Origin: Bacteroidales bacterium
GTDB taxonomy: Bacteria; Bacteroidota; Bacteroidia; Bacteroidales; UBA932
Reading direction: 5' to 3'
DNA: 27,726 nt
Assembly (NCBI GenBank): GCA_020026275.1
Contig: JAHHQQ010000023.1
Location: forward strand, 1 to 27,726
Shown: in pieces, positions 8,655 to 16,616 of the stretch
Layout of the letters: each line of letters opens with the position of its first letter
Numbering within the stretch: the stretch's first letter is position 1
The notes under the pieces: generated by a model
Database searches by the model: none
Told to the model about the DNA's origin: nothing
Seen by the model: only the letters and a program-made list of their open reading frames with translations
Program-made: the position numbers and the translations under genes

Positions 8655-9566
8655 ATGAATACATTCAACATCATACTAACTATTCTGGCAAGCCTGTTGC
8701 TGCCTGTCCATACACAAGCGGCAACATTGAAGGACACCACTGAAATCCAACCTCTCCAGAACAAAACAGACTCCTTGCTGGTTCCTCTTCCCAGCATAGA
8801 ATACGAGGTCAGAACCCTGACCGATGAATATTTGGATTCTTTGGATATCCAGAAGAAACTTCTGATCAATGACTACAGCATGATCGGACTCTCCTATGGA
8901 GTGGGTTTCAACAGCATGAACTTCAACCCGGTGAAAAAGAACTCTTTCTTCTTCATTCCGAACCAGATTGGAGTCATCTATACAAAATATTGCAAAATGT
9001 TCGGCTATATGCCCTATTTCGGTGTCCAGACGGGCCTTTTCTATGGTCAGTACGGCTATCGCTTCAAAGCCAATTCTGAAGGGAATATTACCGATATTGA
9101 CGGAGCGACTGGCGCCCTATTCGACTATATCGAAATACCGGCCATGGCTCATTTCCACATAGATTTCTGGAAAATGAAATTCATGGCTAATCTGGGCCTG
9201 TACGGAGGATACCGGCTGAAGGTTCACAGAACGGGAGAACAAGTCCCTGCACAATTCACAAACCACTTCTATTCCTATGAAAACAGATGGGATTTCGGAT
9301 TCAAGGGCGGACTAGGCATCGGTTTTATCTTTGATCCATGCGAACTGCACATCAACGCCATCTTCAGCCATTCCCTCTCCTCCATCTATGAGCCGGACTA
9401 TGCAGACAAATACTATTATAAATTTGCCTATCCGATGAATCTGACCATTTCGGTAGGACTTCATTTCCAACTTGGAAAAAGAACAGGCAAGACGAGAGCC
9501 CAGATCAGGAAAGAAGCCTACGACAGGGTCTACAATCCACCAGCAGAGGAAGAAAACAAGAAATAA
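8655..9566 (+). CDS. Predicted outer-membrane beta-barrel protein
   Basis: A 303-residue exported protein. Residues 1-22 form a Sec signal peptide ending in HTQA. After a short linker of about 50 residues rich in Asp, Ser and Leu, the rest alternates hydrophobic and polar residues with many Tyr, Phe and Gly, for example MIGLSYGVGFNSMNF, YFGVQTGLFYGQYGYRF, KFMANLGLYGGYRL and the near-terminal MNLTISVGLHFQLG. This is the pattern of an 8- to 10-strand outer-membrane barrel of the PorT/OmpA-like kind. The C-terminus instead carries a charged tail of about 30 residues (KRTGKTRAQIRKEAYDRVYN), so the last strand is not terminal. I cannot assign a function or substrate. It lies between the Ig-like lipoprotein gene and ispG with gaps of 2-3 nt, so it is almost certainly co-transcribed with them. 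Confidence 0.72.
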   Translation: MNTFNIILTILASLLLPVHTQAATLKDTTEIQPLQNKTDSLLVPLPSIEYEVRTLTDEYLDSLDIQKKLLINDYSMIGLSYGVGFNSMNFNPVKKNSFFFIPNQIGVIYTKYCKMFGYMPYFGVQTGLFYGQYGYRFKANSEGNITDIDGATGALFDYIEIPAMAHFHIDFWKMKFMANLGLYGGYRLKVHRTGEQVPAQFTNHFYSYENRWDFGFKGGLGIGFIFDPCELHINAIFSHSLSSIYEPDYADKYYYKFAYPMNLTISVGLHFQLGKRTGKTRAQIRKEAYDRVYNPPAEEENKK

Positions 9567-9568
9567 AA

Positions 9569-10912
9569 ATGAAGACACTTACAGCGAAAATTGGCAACGT
9601 ACTGATTGGATCTGACCATCCGATCGTCGTACAGACCATGTGCAACACTCACACCTATGATGTGGATGCGACAGTCGAACAATGCATCCGACTCTATAAC
9701 GCCGGATCACAGATTGTGAGAATTACCGTTCCGGGAATGAAAGATATCCCGAGCGTAAAGGAAATCAAGGAAAAGATTCAGGCGGCTGGCTATGACATTC
9801 CACTAGTAGCAGATATCCACTTCTCTTCTGAAACAGCGATTGCCGTCGCCCCTCTGGTTGAGAAAGTGCGTATCAATCCGGGCAATTTTCATCGAGACCA
9901 TTCCAAGGCATGTGAACAATTTTCTCGCCTGGTCCAAGTATGCAAGGAACACGGAACAGCTATAAGGATTGGCATCAACCACGGATCCCTTGGAGAACGT
10001 ATCACGTCTTTATATGGCAATACGGCCAAAGGTATGTGCGAAGCCGCATTGGAATGGATTGGCCTGGCCATACAGAACGATTTCTATAATATTGTCATAT
10101 CCCTCAAAGCCAGCAACACCTTGGTCATGGTAGAAGCCTATAGAAGGCTAGCTGCTGAAATGAGAGAAAAAGGAATTAATTTCCCGCTTCATGTCGGTGT
10201 GACAGAAGCCGGCAACGGAGATTCTGCACGAATCAAATCCTGTGTCGGCATTTCCGCCATTTTGTCCGAAGGAATCGGAAACACCATCCGTGTCTCCCTG
10301 ACAGAAGACCCTGCCAATGAGTTACCTGTCGCACAATATCTTGCAGACCGATATGACGGATTACTTCGCTCTACCATGACCAACATCAAAATAGAAGGCA
10401 GAAAAGCTGAAGCCACCTATGCTTCTCCATCCAGAGAAAGACTCCTCTGTGATGTATCTTGTGACTTTGGAAAAAGACTGTTGGACAAAGAAATAGATGA
10501 AGTTGTCATCAAAGGGACCTTTCTCAATGAAAAGTCAGAAACCGTATCCATTGAAGACTCAGGACTCGGCGCATACCTGACAGATGAACTGATGCAAGCA
10601 GCCAGAAGAAGATTCTACAAACCGGAATACATCGCCTGCCCAGGCTGTGGCAGGACCATGTACAATCTGCAAGACACTTTTGAAGAAGTGAAGCACAAGA
10701 CAGCGCATCTTAAAAATACGGTCATAGCAGTCATGGGGTGCATTGTGAACGGACCGGGAGAAATGGCCGATGCGGATTGGGGCTATGTTGGAGAGGGCAA
10801 CAATAAAGTGTCCATCTATCACAAGAGCCAACCTGTTCTGCGTCATATCCCAGAACAGGAAGCCGTAGACAAATTGGTTGAACTGATTGAAGCACACCAG
10901 AAAAAAGACTGA
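9569..10912 (+). CDS. ispG: 4-hydroxy-3-methylbut-2-en-1-yl diphosphate synthase IspG
   Basis: Converts methylerythritol cyclodiphosphate to HMBPP in the MEP isoprenoid pathway, using a 4Fe-4S cluster. The TIM-barrel half (1-260) has the family motifs PLVADIHF (78-85), EKVRINPGN (98-106), AIRIGINHGSL (131-141), SLKASNT (178-184) and HVGVTEAG (208-215). The C-terminal cluster domain has CPGC (Cys357, Cys360) and GCIVNGPGEM (Cys391 and Glu398), matching the three Cys and one Glu cluster ligands of the family. At 447 residues it is longer than the short enterobacterial form (~372) and much shorter than the long plant/Bacteroidetes form (over 600). The stretch at about 261-350 replaces the large inserted domain of the long form. 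It is the last gene of the ligA operon, and a strong terminator follows. Confidence 0.96.
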   Translation: MKTLTAKIGNVLIGSDHPIVVQTMCNTHTYDVDATVEQCIRLYNAGSQIVRITVPGMKDIPSVKEIKEKIQAAGYDIPLVADIHFSSETAIAVAPLVEKVRINPGNFHRDHSKACEQFSRLVQVCKEHGTAIRIGINHGSLGERITSLYGNTAKGMCEAALEWIGLAIQNDFYNIVISLKASNTLVMVEAYRRLAAEMREKGINFPLHVGVTEAGNGDSARIKSCVGISAILSEGIGNTIRVSLTEDPANELPVAQYLADRYDGLLRSTMTNIKIEGRKAEATYASPSRERLLCDVSCDFGKRLLDKEIDEVVIKGTFLNEKSETVSIEDSGLGAYLTDELMQAARRRFYKPEYIACPGCGRTMYNLQDTFEEVKHKTAHLKNTVIAVMGCIVNGPGEMADADWGYVGEGNNKVSIYHKSQPVLRHIPEQEAVDKLVELIEAHQKKD

Positions 10913-10930
10913 GCTTGCTCTTCTATACAT

Positions 10931-10969
10931 AAGACGAGAGCCTCCCAATTTGTGAGGCTCTCGTCTTTT
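10931..10969 (+). terminator. Intrinsic terminator after ispG
   Basis: GACGAGAGCCTC at 10933-10944 pairs perfectly with GAGGCTCTCGTC at 10954-10965 around a 9-nt loop. AA before and TT after extend the stem, and a TTTT run follows on the plus strand. It lies 20 nt after the ispG stop, between convergent genes. On the minus strand the stem is followed by a weaker U run, so it may also stop the CNNM-gene transcript. Confidence 0.92.
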
Positions 10970-11021
10970 CATATGGCAACCAAATTGTATGATATCCAAT
11001 TATCTCATTTTACGGCTTCAT

Positions 11022-12392
11022 TCAATCACCTTCCGACTCCCTGCGATTTTTGTGGGATTCACGGTGTTTCTCTTTCGATTCATCCACACCATCAACAGGA
11101 TCGTGCTCTGGTTCAGGAAGACGTTTGACAACAATCTTGTCGATACGTGCCCCATCCATCTTTGCAACTTTAAAGGAGAATCCATCCCATTCAATCACTT
11201 CTCCAGCCTCGGGAACGTGTTCCAGTTCATCCAGAATAAGTCCCCCCACAGTGGAAAAATCATAATCCTCAATCGCATTGTCAAGTTCAAAATAGGACAG
11301 GAAATCATACATGGAGCACTGCCCCTCCACAAGCCAATCTTGAGTATCCGATCTTTCGATAATATCCGGATTCGGATCATCTTCGGCATTGTCCAAATTG
11401 CCGACCAGGGCATCAAGAATATCTTTGATGGAAACAATACCACTCAATGAGCCAAACTCGTCACAAACCAAGGCCCTGTTGAAACGCTCTGCCTTCATCT
11501 GCTCCAGAACAGAATAGACACTCATGTTTTCATGAACATATTTTGGCTCCTTCATCATCTTCTCCAACGAGAATCCATTCTCCTTACGGATGCTGAGTAC
11601 ATAGTCCTTGAGAGAAAGAATGCCGACTACATGATCCAAATCACCATCAACAACAGGATACTGTTCGAATATATTATCCTCGATGGTCCTGATAATTTCC
11701 TCTTCGGTCATTTTTAGGTCCAGCCAGACAATGTCATCCCTCAAGGTCATGATTGTGCTGATACTCAAATCACCTAACGTGAAGACTCTTTCCACGATAT
11801 CCTGCTCTACGAGAGATACCTCTCCATCGTCTGTACCCTCCTGAATCATGGACTTGATTTCTTCTTCGGTAACCTTGCTTTCAGATTCCTTGATGCCCAT
11901 CAACCGAGTAATTCCGATGGTGCTTTTGGACAAGAACGTAACAAGAGGACTGACCAGCACTTCAAATACCTTCATTATGCCGGCAACTGCCTTTGCCACT
12001 TTTTCAGCATTGCCGAGTGCAATCCGTTTTGGAACGAGTTCCCCAAATAAAATCGTAAAATACATTACCACCAGGACAATGATAGTCTGTGACAGAAATG
12101 AAGCAAACATGGAAGAGACGCCCCACCCTGTCAAGAGACTTGTGAAAGACGCGGCAATCCTGTTGCCAGAAAAAAGACCGGTCAGGATACCAATCAAAGT
12201 AATTCCAATCTGAACAGCGGATAAAAATTTCTCAGGTTCTGATGCCAACCGGAATGCCGTCTTGGCACTTTTGTTTCCATCCTCCGCTTCTGACTGCAGT
12301 TTTGATTTTCTGGCGGATACCAACGCCATCTCTGACATGGAAAATAATCCATTCAAAAGAATGAGACAGAATATTATGAATGCTTCCCACAT
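11022..12392 (-). CDS. CNNM/CorC-type transmembrane protein with CBS pair (hemolysin family)
   Basis: A 456-residue membrane protein of the DUF21-CBS-CorC_HlyC family. Relatives are linked to magnesium or divalent-cation efflux and are often annotated as hemolysins. An N-terminal DUF21 domain with about four membrane segments (4-20, 57-75, 100-120, about 133-155) contains the hallmark GELVPKRIALGNAEKVA at 117-133. Two CBS motifs lie at about 208-265 and 280-335 (QYPVVDGDLDHVVGILSLKD; ALVCDEFGSLSGIVSIKD). The CorC_HlyC domain at about 350-426 has the typical YDFSTVGGLILDELEHVPEAGE. A hydrophilic tail of about 30 residues follows. It starts 2 nt after psd and is the last gene of the minus-strand cluster. 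Transport function is inferred from family, and the substrate is not shown. Confidence 0.92.
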   Translation of the reverse strand: MWEAFIIFCLILLNGLFSMSEMALVSARKSKLQSEAEDGNKSAKTAFRLASEPEKFLSAVQIGITLIGILTGLFSGNRIAASFTSLLTGWGVSSMFASFLSQTIIVLVVMYFTILFGELVPKRIALGNAEKVAKAVAGIMKVFEVLVSPLVTFLSKSTIGITRLMGIKESESKVTEEEIKSMIQEGTDDGEVSLVEQDIVERVFTLGDLSISTIMTLRDDIVWLDLKMTEEEIIRTIEDNIFEQYPVVDGDLDHVVGILSLKDYVLSIRKENGFSLEKMMKEPKYVHENMSVYSVLEQMKAERFNRALVCDEFGSLSGIVSIKDILDALVGNLDNAEDDPNPDIIERSDTQDWLVEGQCSMYDFLSYFELDNAIEDYDFSTVGGLILDELEHVPEAGEVIEWDGFSFKVAKMDGARIDKIVVKRLPEPEHDPVDGVDESKEKHRESHKNRRESEGD

Positions 12393-12394
12393 AA

Positions 12395-13048
12395 TTACTT
12401 CAGCACAGCGATGACAGTTTCAGAGGCCCTTGTGTAATCCCCCACCTTGACCTTCACATCTGCATCCAGAGGAAGATACATATCAATCCTGGAACCAAAT
12501 TTGATGATGCCACACTGTTCACCTGCTTTCACCTTCATCCCTTCCTGAGAATAACATACAATTCTTCTGGCGAAAGTACCGGCAATCTGCTTGAACAATA
12601 TCTCACCGTGATCATTTCTGATTGCAGTTGAAGAATGTTCATTCAATTCAGAAGCCTTTGGCAGAAAGGCCAACTTGTAATTGCCAGGATGATACTGATA
12701 ATAGCAGACCTCACCTGTCATCGGCCAGAAATTGGCATGGACATCAAAGAAATCCATATAGATGGAAACTTGAATGCAGTCTCTCTTCAAGAACTCCTTC
12801 TCATATACGGTGTCAACAATGACCACCTTGCCGTCTGCAACAGAGGAAATGACGGTATCACCTCCCACTGTCTTACGATCCGGTACCCTGTGGAACCACA
12901 CTACAAAAATGTTGAACAATACCAGAAGGCCTGCAATGGTATAAGCAAGCGGCTTGTATCTGAAAGAAAAAACAACGAGCAAAATCAACGAAACAATGAT
13001 GATTGTCGCTATGGTAATTAGTTTATAGGAGTCTTTATCGATGACCAT
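12395..13048 (-). CDS. psd: Phosphatidylserine decarboxylase, short (PSD-A) type proenzyme
   Basis: Decarboxylates phosphatidylserine to phosphatidylethanolamine at the inner membrane. The 217-residue proenzyme has two hydrophobic segments (10-28 and 34-52) and then the catalytic part, with DVHANFWP at 102-109 supplying a conserved His. The self-cleavage site FGSR lies at 184-187, so Ser186 is predicted to become the pyruvoyl cofactor at the N-terminus of a 32-residue alpha chain. The short length and FGSR rather than LGST are characteristic of the PSD-A group common in Bacteroidetes. Upstream is cdsA, which makes CDP-diacylglycerol; a phosphatidylserine synthase gene is not in the window. 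A perfect -7 element lies about 27 nt upstream of the ATG, so psd may have its own promoter. Confidence 0.95.
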   Translation of the reverse strand: MVIDKDSYKLITIATIIIVSLILLVVFSFRYKPLAYTIAGLLVLFNIFVVWFHRVPDRKTVGGDTVISSVADGKVVIVDTVYEKEFLKRDCIQVSIYMDFFDVHANFWPMTGEVCYYQYHPGNYKLAFLPKASELNEHSSTAIRNDHGEILFKQIAGTFARRIVCYSQEGMKVKAGEQCGIIKFGSRIDMYLPLDADVKVKVGDYTRASETVIAVLK

Positions 13049-13074
13049 TCCTGTTTAATTTCTTAAAATAATTA

Positions 13075-13082
13075 CAAAGATA
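13075..13082 (-). promoter_or_regulatory. Candidate -7 element upstream of psd
   Basis: On the minus strand this is TATCTTTG, a full TAnnTTTG match in the 51-nt cdsA-psd gap. A weak TTTA lies about 18 nt upstream. The predicted start is near 13069, giving a leader of about 20 nt. It suggests psd and the CNNM gene can be transcribed separately from cdsA. Confidence 0.45.
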
Positions 13083-13099
13083 ATAAATATTCCCAAATA

Positions 13100-13924
13100 T
13101 TAAAGACCGCACAAGACAAGATACATCACACCAGCCGGTACGGCAAAAAGGGTGGAATCAAATCTATCCAACATTCCGCCATGACCAGGAATCAGATGTC
13201 CTGAATCCTTGATTTCATAGCACCTTTTCCACTGAGATTCAAACAAATCTCCATAGACACCGGCGACATTCATCACGATTGCAAGCAAAACACAGTGAAT
13301 GACAGGATATTCCAGCCATCCGACCTGCTTCATGACAAGAGAAGCAGCGATCGCCAACACAATACCTCCCCAAAAACCAGCCCAAGATTTCTTGGGAGAG
13401 ATTTCAGGAAATAACTTTTTCTTGAAAATCTTGCCTAAAGTGCTGCCGAAAACAAAGCCTCCGACATCGGAAGACCAGATTATGACAAAGAAGCACAACA
13501 GCAACATGCCGTTAAATTCCTGCTCTTGGAACACAATGAGATTGGACAATGCCAAAGGCACTGCAATATACAAAAGACCGACATAGATATGTGAAAATCT
13601 CCAGAAATCATGCTTGTCTGAAACATATAGAGAATTGATCATCACGATAAAGAGCGGCAACATCGTGAATGAAAGATACTGGAGAGGAATGTGATAGGCG
13701 GACCAGGAAAACAACAACGCAAAAATCACCAGTCCAGCCAGAATGGCAAGCATTCTGGAAAACTGATACCTCTTTCCCAAAGTCATCCGGTAGAACTCTC
13801 CCATCATCGTCACCATCATGAATACCAGCAGACCGGCATAGAGGAATTTATTGATTATCAAGCCAGCCACCACGGCCAGGACACATATAACACCGGAAAT
13901 AGACCTTTTAATTGTTTCGTTCAT
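13100..13924 (-). CDS. cdsA: Phosphatidate cytidylyltransferase CdsA
   Basis: Makes CDP-diacylglycerol from phosphatidic acid and CTP, the branch point of phospholipid synthesis, in the inner membrane. The 274-residue protein is strongly hydrophobic, with about eight predicted spans. It ends in the CDP-diacylglycerol synthase signature at 222-256: GVYGDLFESQWKR, then EIKDSGHLIPGHGGMLDRFD. Asp226, Lys239-Asp240, His248 and Asp253 are in the expected places. Length is normal for the family. It lies between ftsH and psd. A strong hairpin-U terminator in the ftsH-cdsA gap suggests cdsA is only partly fed by ftsH transcription, but I could not find a convincing promoter of its own. Confidence 0.96.
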   Translation of the reverse strand: MNETIKRSISGVICVLAVVAGLIINKFLYAGLLVFMMVTMMGEFYRMTLGKRYQFSRMLAILAGLVIFALLFSWSAYHIPLQYLSFTMLPLFIVMINSLYVSDKHDFWRFSHIYVGLLYIAVPLALSNLIVFQEQEFNGMLLLCFFVIIWSSDVGGFVFGSTLGKIFKKKLFPEISPKKSWAGFWGGIVLAIAASLVMKQVGWLEYPVIHCVLLAIVMNVAGVYGDLFESQWKRCYEIKDSGHLIPGHGGMLDRFDSTLFAVPAGVMYLVLCGL

Positions 13925-13954
13925 CTTGAAAATTTAAAGATTTACATAAATCCA

Positions 13955-14001
13955 GAAAAACAGCTCAGCAGAATCCGATTTACTTCAGATCCTGCTGGGC
14001 T
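13955..14001 (-). terminator. Intrinsic terminator after ftsH
   Basis: On the minus strand a 14-position stem (13988-14001 with 13962-13975; one mismatch and one G-U) closes a 12-nt loop. It is followed, after one G, by TTTTT (13956-13960). It starts five bases after the ftsH stop and lies 31 nt or more upstream of cdsA, so it splits rsfS-ftsH from cdsA-psd-CNNM. Confidence 0.8.
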
Positions 14002-14005
14002 ATCA

Positions 14006-16102
14006 TCATTCAGCAGACTGAGACTCTCCAGTCTTTGTATTTTCATCTTCGATTGTATCTCCCTGATCTGCTTCAGACTGAGAGGATGCAGTCTGACATT
14101 CGGGAATCTGAGCGGCCTCAGCCCCTTTCAATCCAATCTGCTGGTCTTCCTGACAGGACGCCCCAGCCGACTCATCAGAAGGAAGCACCTTCGGTCCGAA
14201 AATCTTCTCAATGTCAGAAGCCAGAATCACTTCTTTTTCAAGAAGCAAAGACGCAACCTGAGAGAATCCGTCAAAATGATCCATCAGGATCTTCTTCGTA
14301 CGCTCATGTACCATATCGACGAGCTCTCGGACTTCCTGGTCCATCATTTCGGCAGTCTTCTCACTATAAGGCTTGGTGAGGTCATATCCCCTGGAGCCAG
14401 TCGAATCATAGAATGACAACTGGCCGACCTTGGCACTCATACCATAATATTGCACCATACTGTACGCCATCCGTGTGATACGTTCCAAATCATTCAAAGC
14501 ACCGGTTGCAGGTTCTCCGTTGATGATTTCTTCAGCGACACGGCCACCAATCAAGGAACACATCTTGTCAATCAAATAAGACTTGGCAAGAATCTTTCTT
14601 TCATCCGGCAAATACCAAGTCAAACCCAATGCATCTCCACGAGGAATCAGACTCACTTTAAAGACTGGATCACAATATGGAAGCAACCACCCCACTACAG
14701 CATGCCCCGCTTCATGATAAGCGATGGTCCTCTTTTCAGCAACCGTCATGATAGTGGAGCTCTTACGTTCCAGACCTCCGATAATTCTGTCCACCGCATC
14801 CAGGAAATCCTGCAATTCTACTTGCTGCTTGTTCCTACGTGCAGCGGTCAGCGCCGCTTCATTGCAGACATTCGCGATATCTGCGCCAGAGAAACCAGGA
14901 GTATGTTTGGCCATGAATTCAACACTGAAATCATCCGCCACCTTGATATTTCTAATATGAACCTTGAAAATCTCTTCCCTTTCCTTGAGTTCAGGCAGTT
15001 CGACTCTAATCTGTCTGTCGAATCGACCGGCACGCAACAAGGCTTTGTCCAAAATGTCAGCACGGTTAGTCGCCGCCAAAATAATGATACCTGAATTGGT
15101 TCCGAAGCCATCCATTTCTGTAAGAAGCTGATTCAAGGTATTCTCTCTCTCATCATTAGAAGAAAAGCCGACATTCTTCCCTCTCGCACGGCCGACGGCA
15201 TCGATTTCGTCAATGAAGACGATACATGGTGCCTTTTCCTTTGCCTGGCGGAACAGATCTCTCACTCGTGAAGCGCCCACGCCCACGAACATTTCAACGA
15301 AATCGGAACCTGAAATGGAGAAGAACGGTACGTTCGCTTCACCGGCTACTGCCTTGGCGAGCAAGGTCTTGCCGGTTCCAGGAGGCCCTACCAGAAGGGC
15401 TCCCTTCGGAATCTTGCCGCCCAATGTCGTATATTTCTTGGGATTCTTGAGAAAATCAACAATTTCCATGACTTCTTCCTTGGCGCCATAAAGACCGGCC
15501 ACATCCTTGAATGTAACATTGACGTCATTCTTGTCTGCCAACTTTCCAGTAGATTTGCCCACACTGAAGATGCCACCGGGGCCTCCCCCATTTGCTCCTC
15601 CGTTCATATTCTTATTGAAACCCCTGAACATCCAGACCCACATGAGAATAAGAAGCAACGGGAAAATCAGCCATTCCAAAATCTGTCCCCAAAAATCATC
15701 GTCGTTTTCCAATATCACCTTGAACTTGCCCGTTGCAGGCAGTTTCTGATTCAGTTCTCCAAAAGTTTCCTCTGGATTGAACTTGTTGGACACGAGAAAG
15801 ACAAAATGAGGAGACTTGGCTGGCACCTTTCCTCCGAACTTGTCTTCATATTTTGCAAGACGCTCCGGACGCACGGTAATGCTGCCCTGGAACTTGTTGC
15901 GGACAAATACAATTTCCTTCACGTCCCCAGCCTGAATCATGGTCTCCACTTCCGGCCATTCGATTTTCTGAGGGTTGCTGCCTCCCTGTCCAAAAAGCAT
16001 GAAGCCCAGACCGATCAGCAACAATATATAGAACCAAGAGAAGCCAAAATTAACTCTGATCACTTTCGGCTTCTGATTTCCATTATCTTTATTTTCTGCC
16101 AT
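14006..16102 (-). CDS. ftsH: ATP-dependent zinc metalloprotease FtsH
   Basis: Membrane-anchored hexameric AAA+ protease that degrades misfolded or regulatory membrane and cytosolic proteins. The 698 residues contain: first membrane span about 20-37; a periplasmic domain of about 100 residues; second span about 141-159; a Gly/Asn-rich linker (161-177); Walker A GPPGTGKT at 239-246; the pore motif FVG at 272-274; Walker B CIVFIDEID at 293-301; and the second region of homology with ATNRADILDKALLRAGRFDR. The zinc motif HEAGH is at 463-467, with a third ligand candidate Asp538 in ATGALNDLERIT. All catalytic residues are present. The C-terminal tail after about 650 is hydrophilic and looks disordered. 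It follows rsfS by 2 nt and is followed by an intrinsic terminator. Confidence 0.98.
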   Translation of the reverse strand: MAENKDNGNQKPKVIRVNFGFSWFYILLLIGLGFMLFGQGGSNPQKIEWPEVETMIQAGDVKEIVFVRNKFQGSITVRPERLAKYEDKFGGKVPAKSPHFVFLVSNKFNPEETFGELNQKLPATGKFKVILENDDDFWGQILEWLIFPLLLILMWVWMFRGFNKNMNGGANGGGPGGIFSVGKSTGKLADKNDVNVTFKDVAGLYGAKEEVMEIVDFLKNPKKYTTLGGKIPKGALLVGPPGTGKTLLAKAVAGEANVPFFSISGSDFVEMFVGVGASRVRDLFRQAKEKAPCIVFIDEIDAVGRARGKNVGFSSNDERENTLNQLLTEMDGFGTNSGIIILAATNRADILDKALLRAGRFDRQIRVELPELKEREEIFKVHIRNIKVADDFSVEFMAKHTPGFSGADIANVCNEAALTAARRNKQQVELQDFLDAVDRIIGGLERKSSTIMTVAEKRTIAYHEAGHAVVGWLLPYCDPVFKVSLIPRGDALGLTWYLPDERKILAKSYLIDKMCSLIGGRVAEEIINGEPATGALNDLERITRMAYSMVQYYGMSAKVGQLSFYDSTGSRGYDLTKPYSEKTAEMMDQEVRELVDMVHERTKKILMDHFDGFSQVASLLLEKEVILASDIEKIFGPKVLPSDESAGASCQEDQQIGLKGAEAAQIPECQTASSQSEADQGDTIEDENTKTGESQSAE

Positions 16103-16104
16103 CG

Positions 16105-16551
16105 TTATTTTTCTACATTAAATTTTTTTGCGGATGCGCGGACTTTTGAAGAAGCCTTCGGCTTCACCTTCTTGTCACCAACCACCATAGAAGCCTCTAT
16201 CGGCTCATCCTCATAAACCTGCTTCGGAGCATCGGCCCAAAGGTCTTCAAGATGGTAAAACTCCCTGTATTCAGTCTGGAAGACATGTACGACCACGTCA
16301 CCAAAGTCAAGAATAACCCAGAAGTCATTCTCAAGCCCCTGCATACGAAGCACTTTCTGGTCACACTTCTCCTGCATTCTGACAAGGACATTATCGGCAA
16401 TGGCTGCAACCTGTGTAGTTGAATCAGCGTTGCACACCATAAAATAATCTGTAATTGAGGATTCAATAGGTCTGAGGTCAAGTGATATCACATTCTTGGC
16501 TTTTTTCTCCAACATGGCATCAGCGATGACCTGAACAAAATTCTTTTCCAT
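16105..16551 (-). CDS. rsfS: Ribosome silencing factor RsfS (YbeB/Iojap)
   Basis: Binds ribosomal protein L14 on the large subunit and blocks subunit joining, lowering translation under starvation. The core spans about 5-115, with the family features SSITDYFMVCNADSTTQVAAIADNV and a DFWVILDFGDVVVHVF strand followed by YREFYHLEDLWADAP. At 148 residues it is longer than the usual 105-120. The extra C-terminal 30 residues are rich in Lys, Ala and Ser (KVKPKASSKVRASAKK) and look unstructured and basic, possibly RNA-binding, which is inference. It is the first gene of the rsfS-ftsH unit and divergent from the biotin ligase gene, an arrangement I recognise as common in Bacteroidetes. Confidence 0.95.
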   Translation of the reverse strand: MEKNFVQVIADAMLEKKAKNVISLDLRPIESSITDYFMVCNADSTTQVAAIADNVLVRMQEKCDQKVLRMQGLENDFWVILDFGDVVVHVFQTEYREFYHLEDLWADAPKQVYEDEPIEASMVVGDKKVKPKASSKVRASAKKFNVEK

Positions 16552-16560
16552 TATTTATTA

Positions 16561-16568
16561 TAAATTTG
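16561..16568 (+). promoter_or_regulatory. Candidate -7 element for the biotin ligase gene
   Basis: TAAATTTG matches TAnnTTTG, with a predicted start near 16574 and a leader of about 43 nt before the ATG at 16617. No clear -33 element is seen. The downstream transcript would cross the minus-strand -7 element at 16592-16599. Confidence 0.45.
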
Positions 16569-16591
16569 TTATCGTATATTTATTCAATTTA

Positions 16592-16599
16592 CAAATATA
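16592..16599 (-). promoter_or_regulatory. Candidate -7 element for the rsfS-ftsH unit
   Basis: On the minus strand this is TATATTTG, a full TAnnTTTG match, predicting a start near 16586 and a leader of about 35 nt before the rsfS ATG. No -33 TTTG is visible at normal spacing. It faces the plus-strand element at 16561-16568. Confidence 0.45.
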
Positions 16600-16616
16600 A
16601 CACAAATTCCAAGCCG

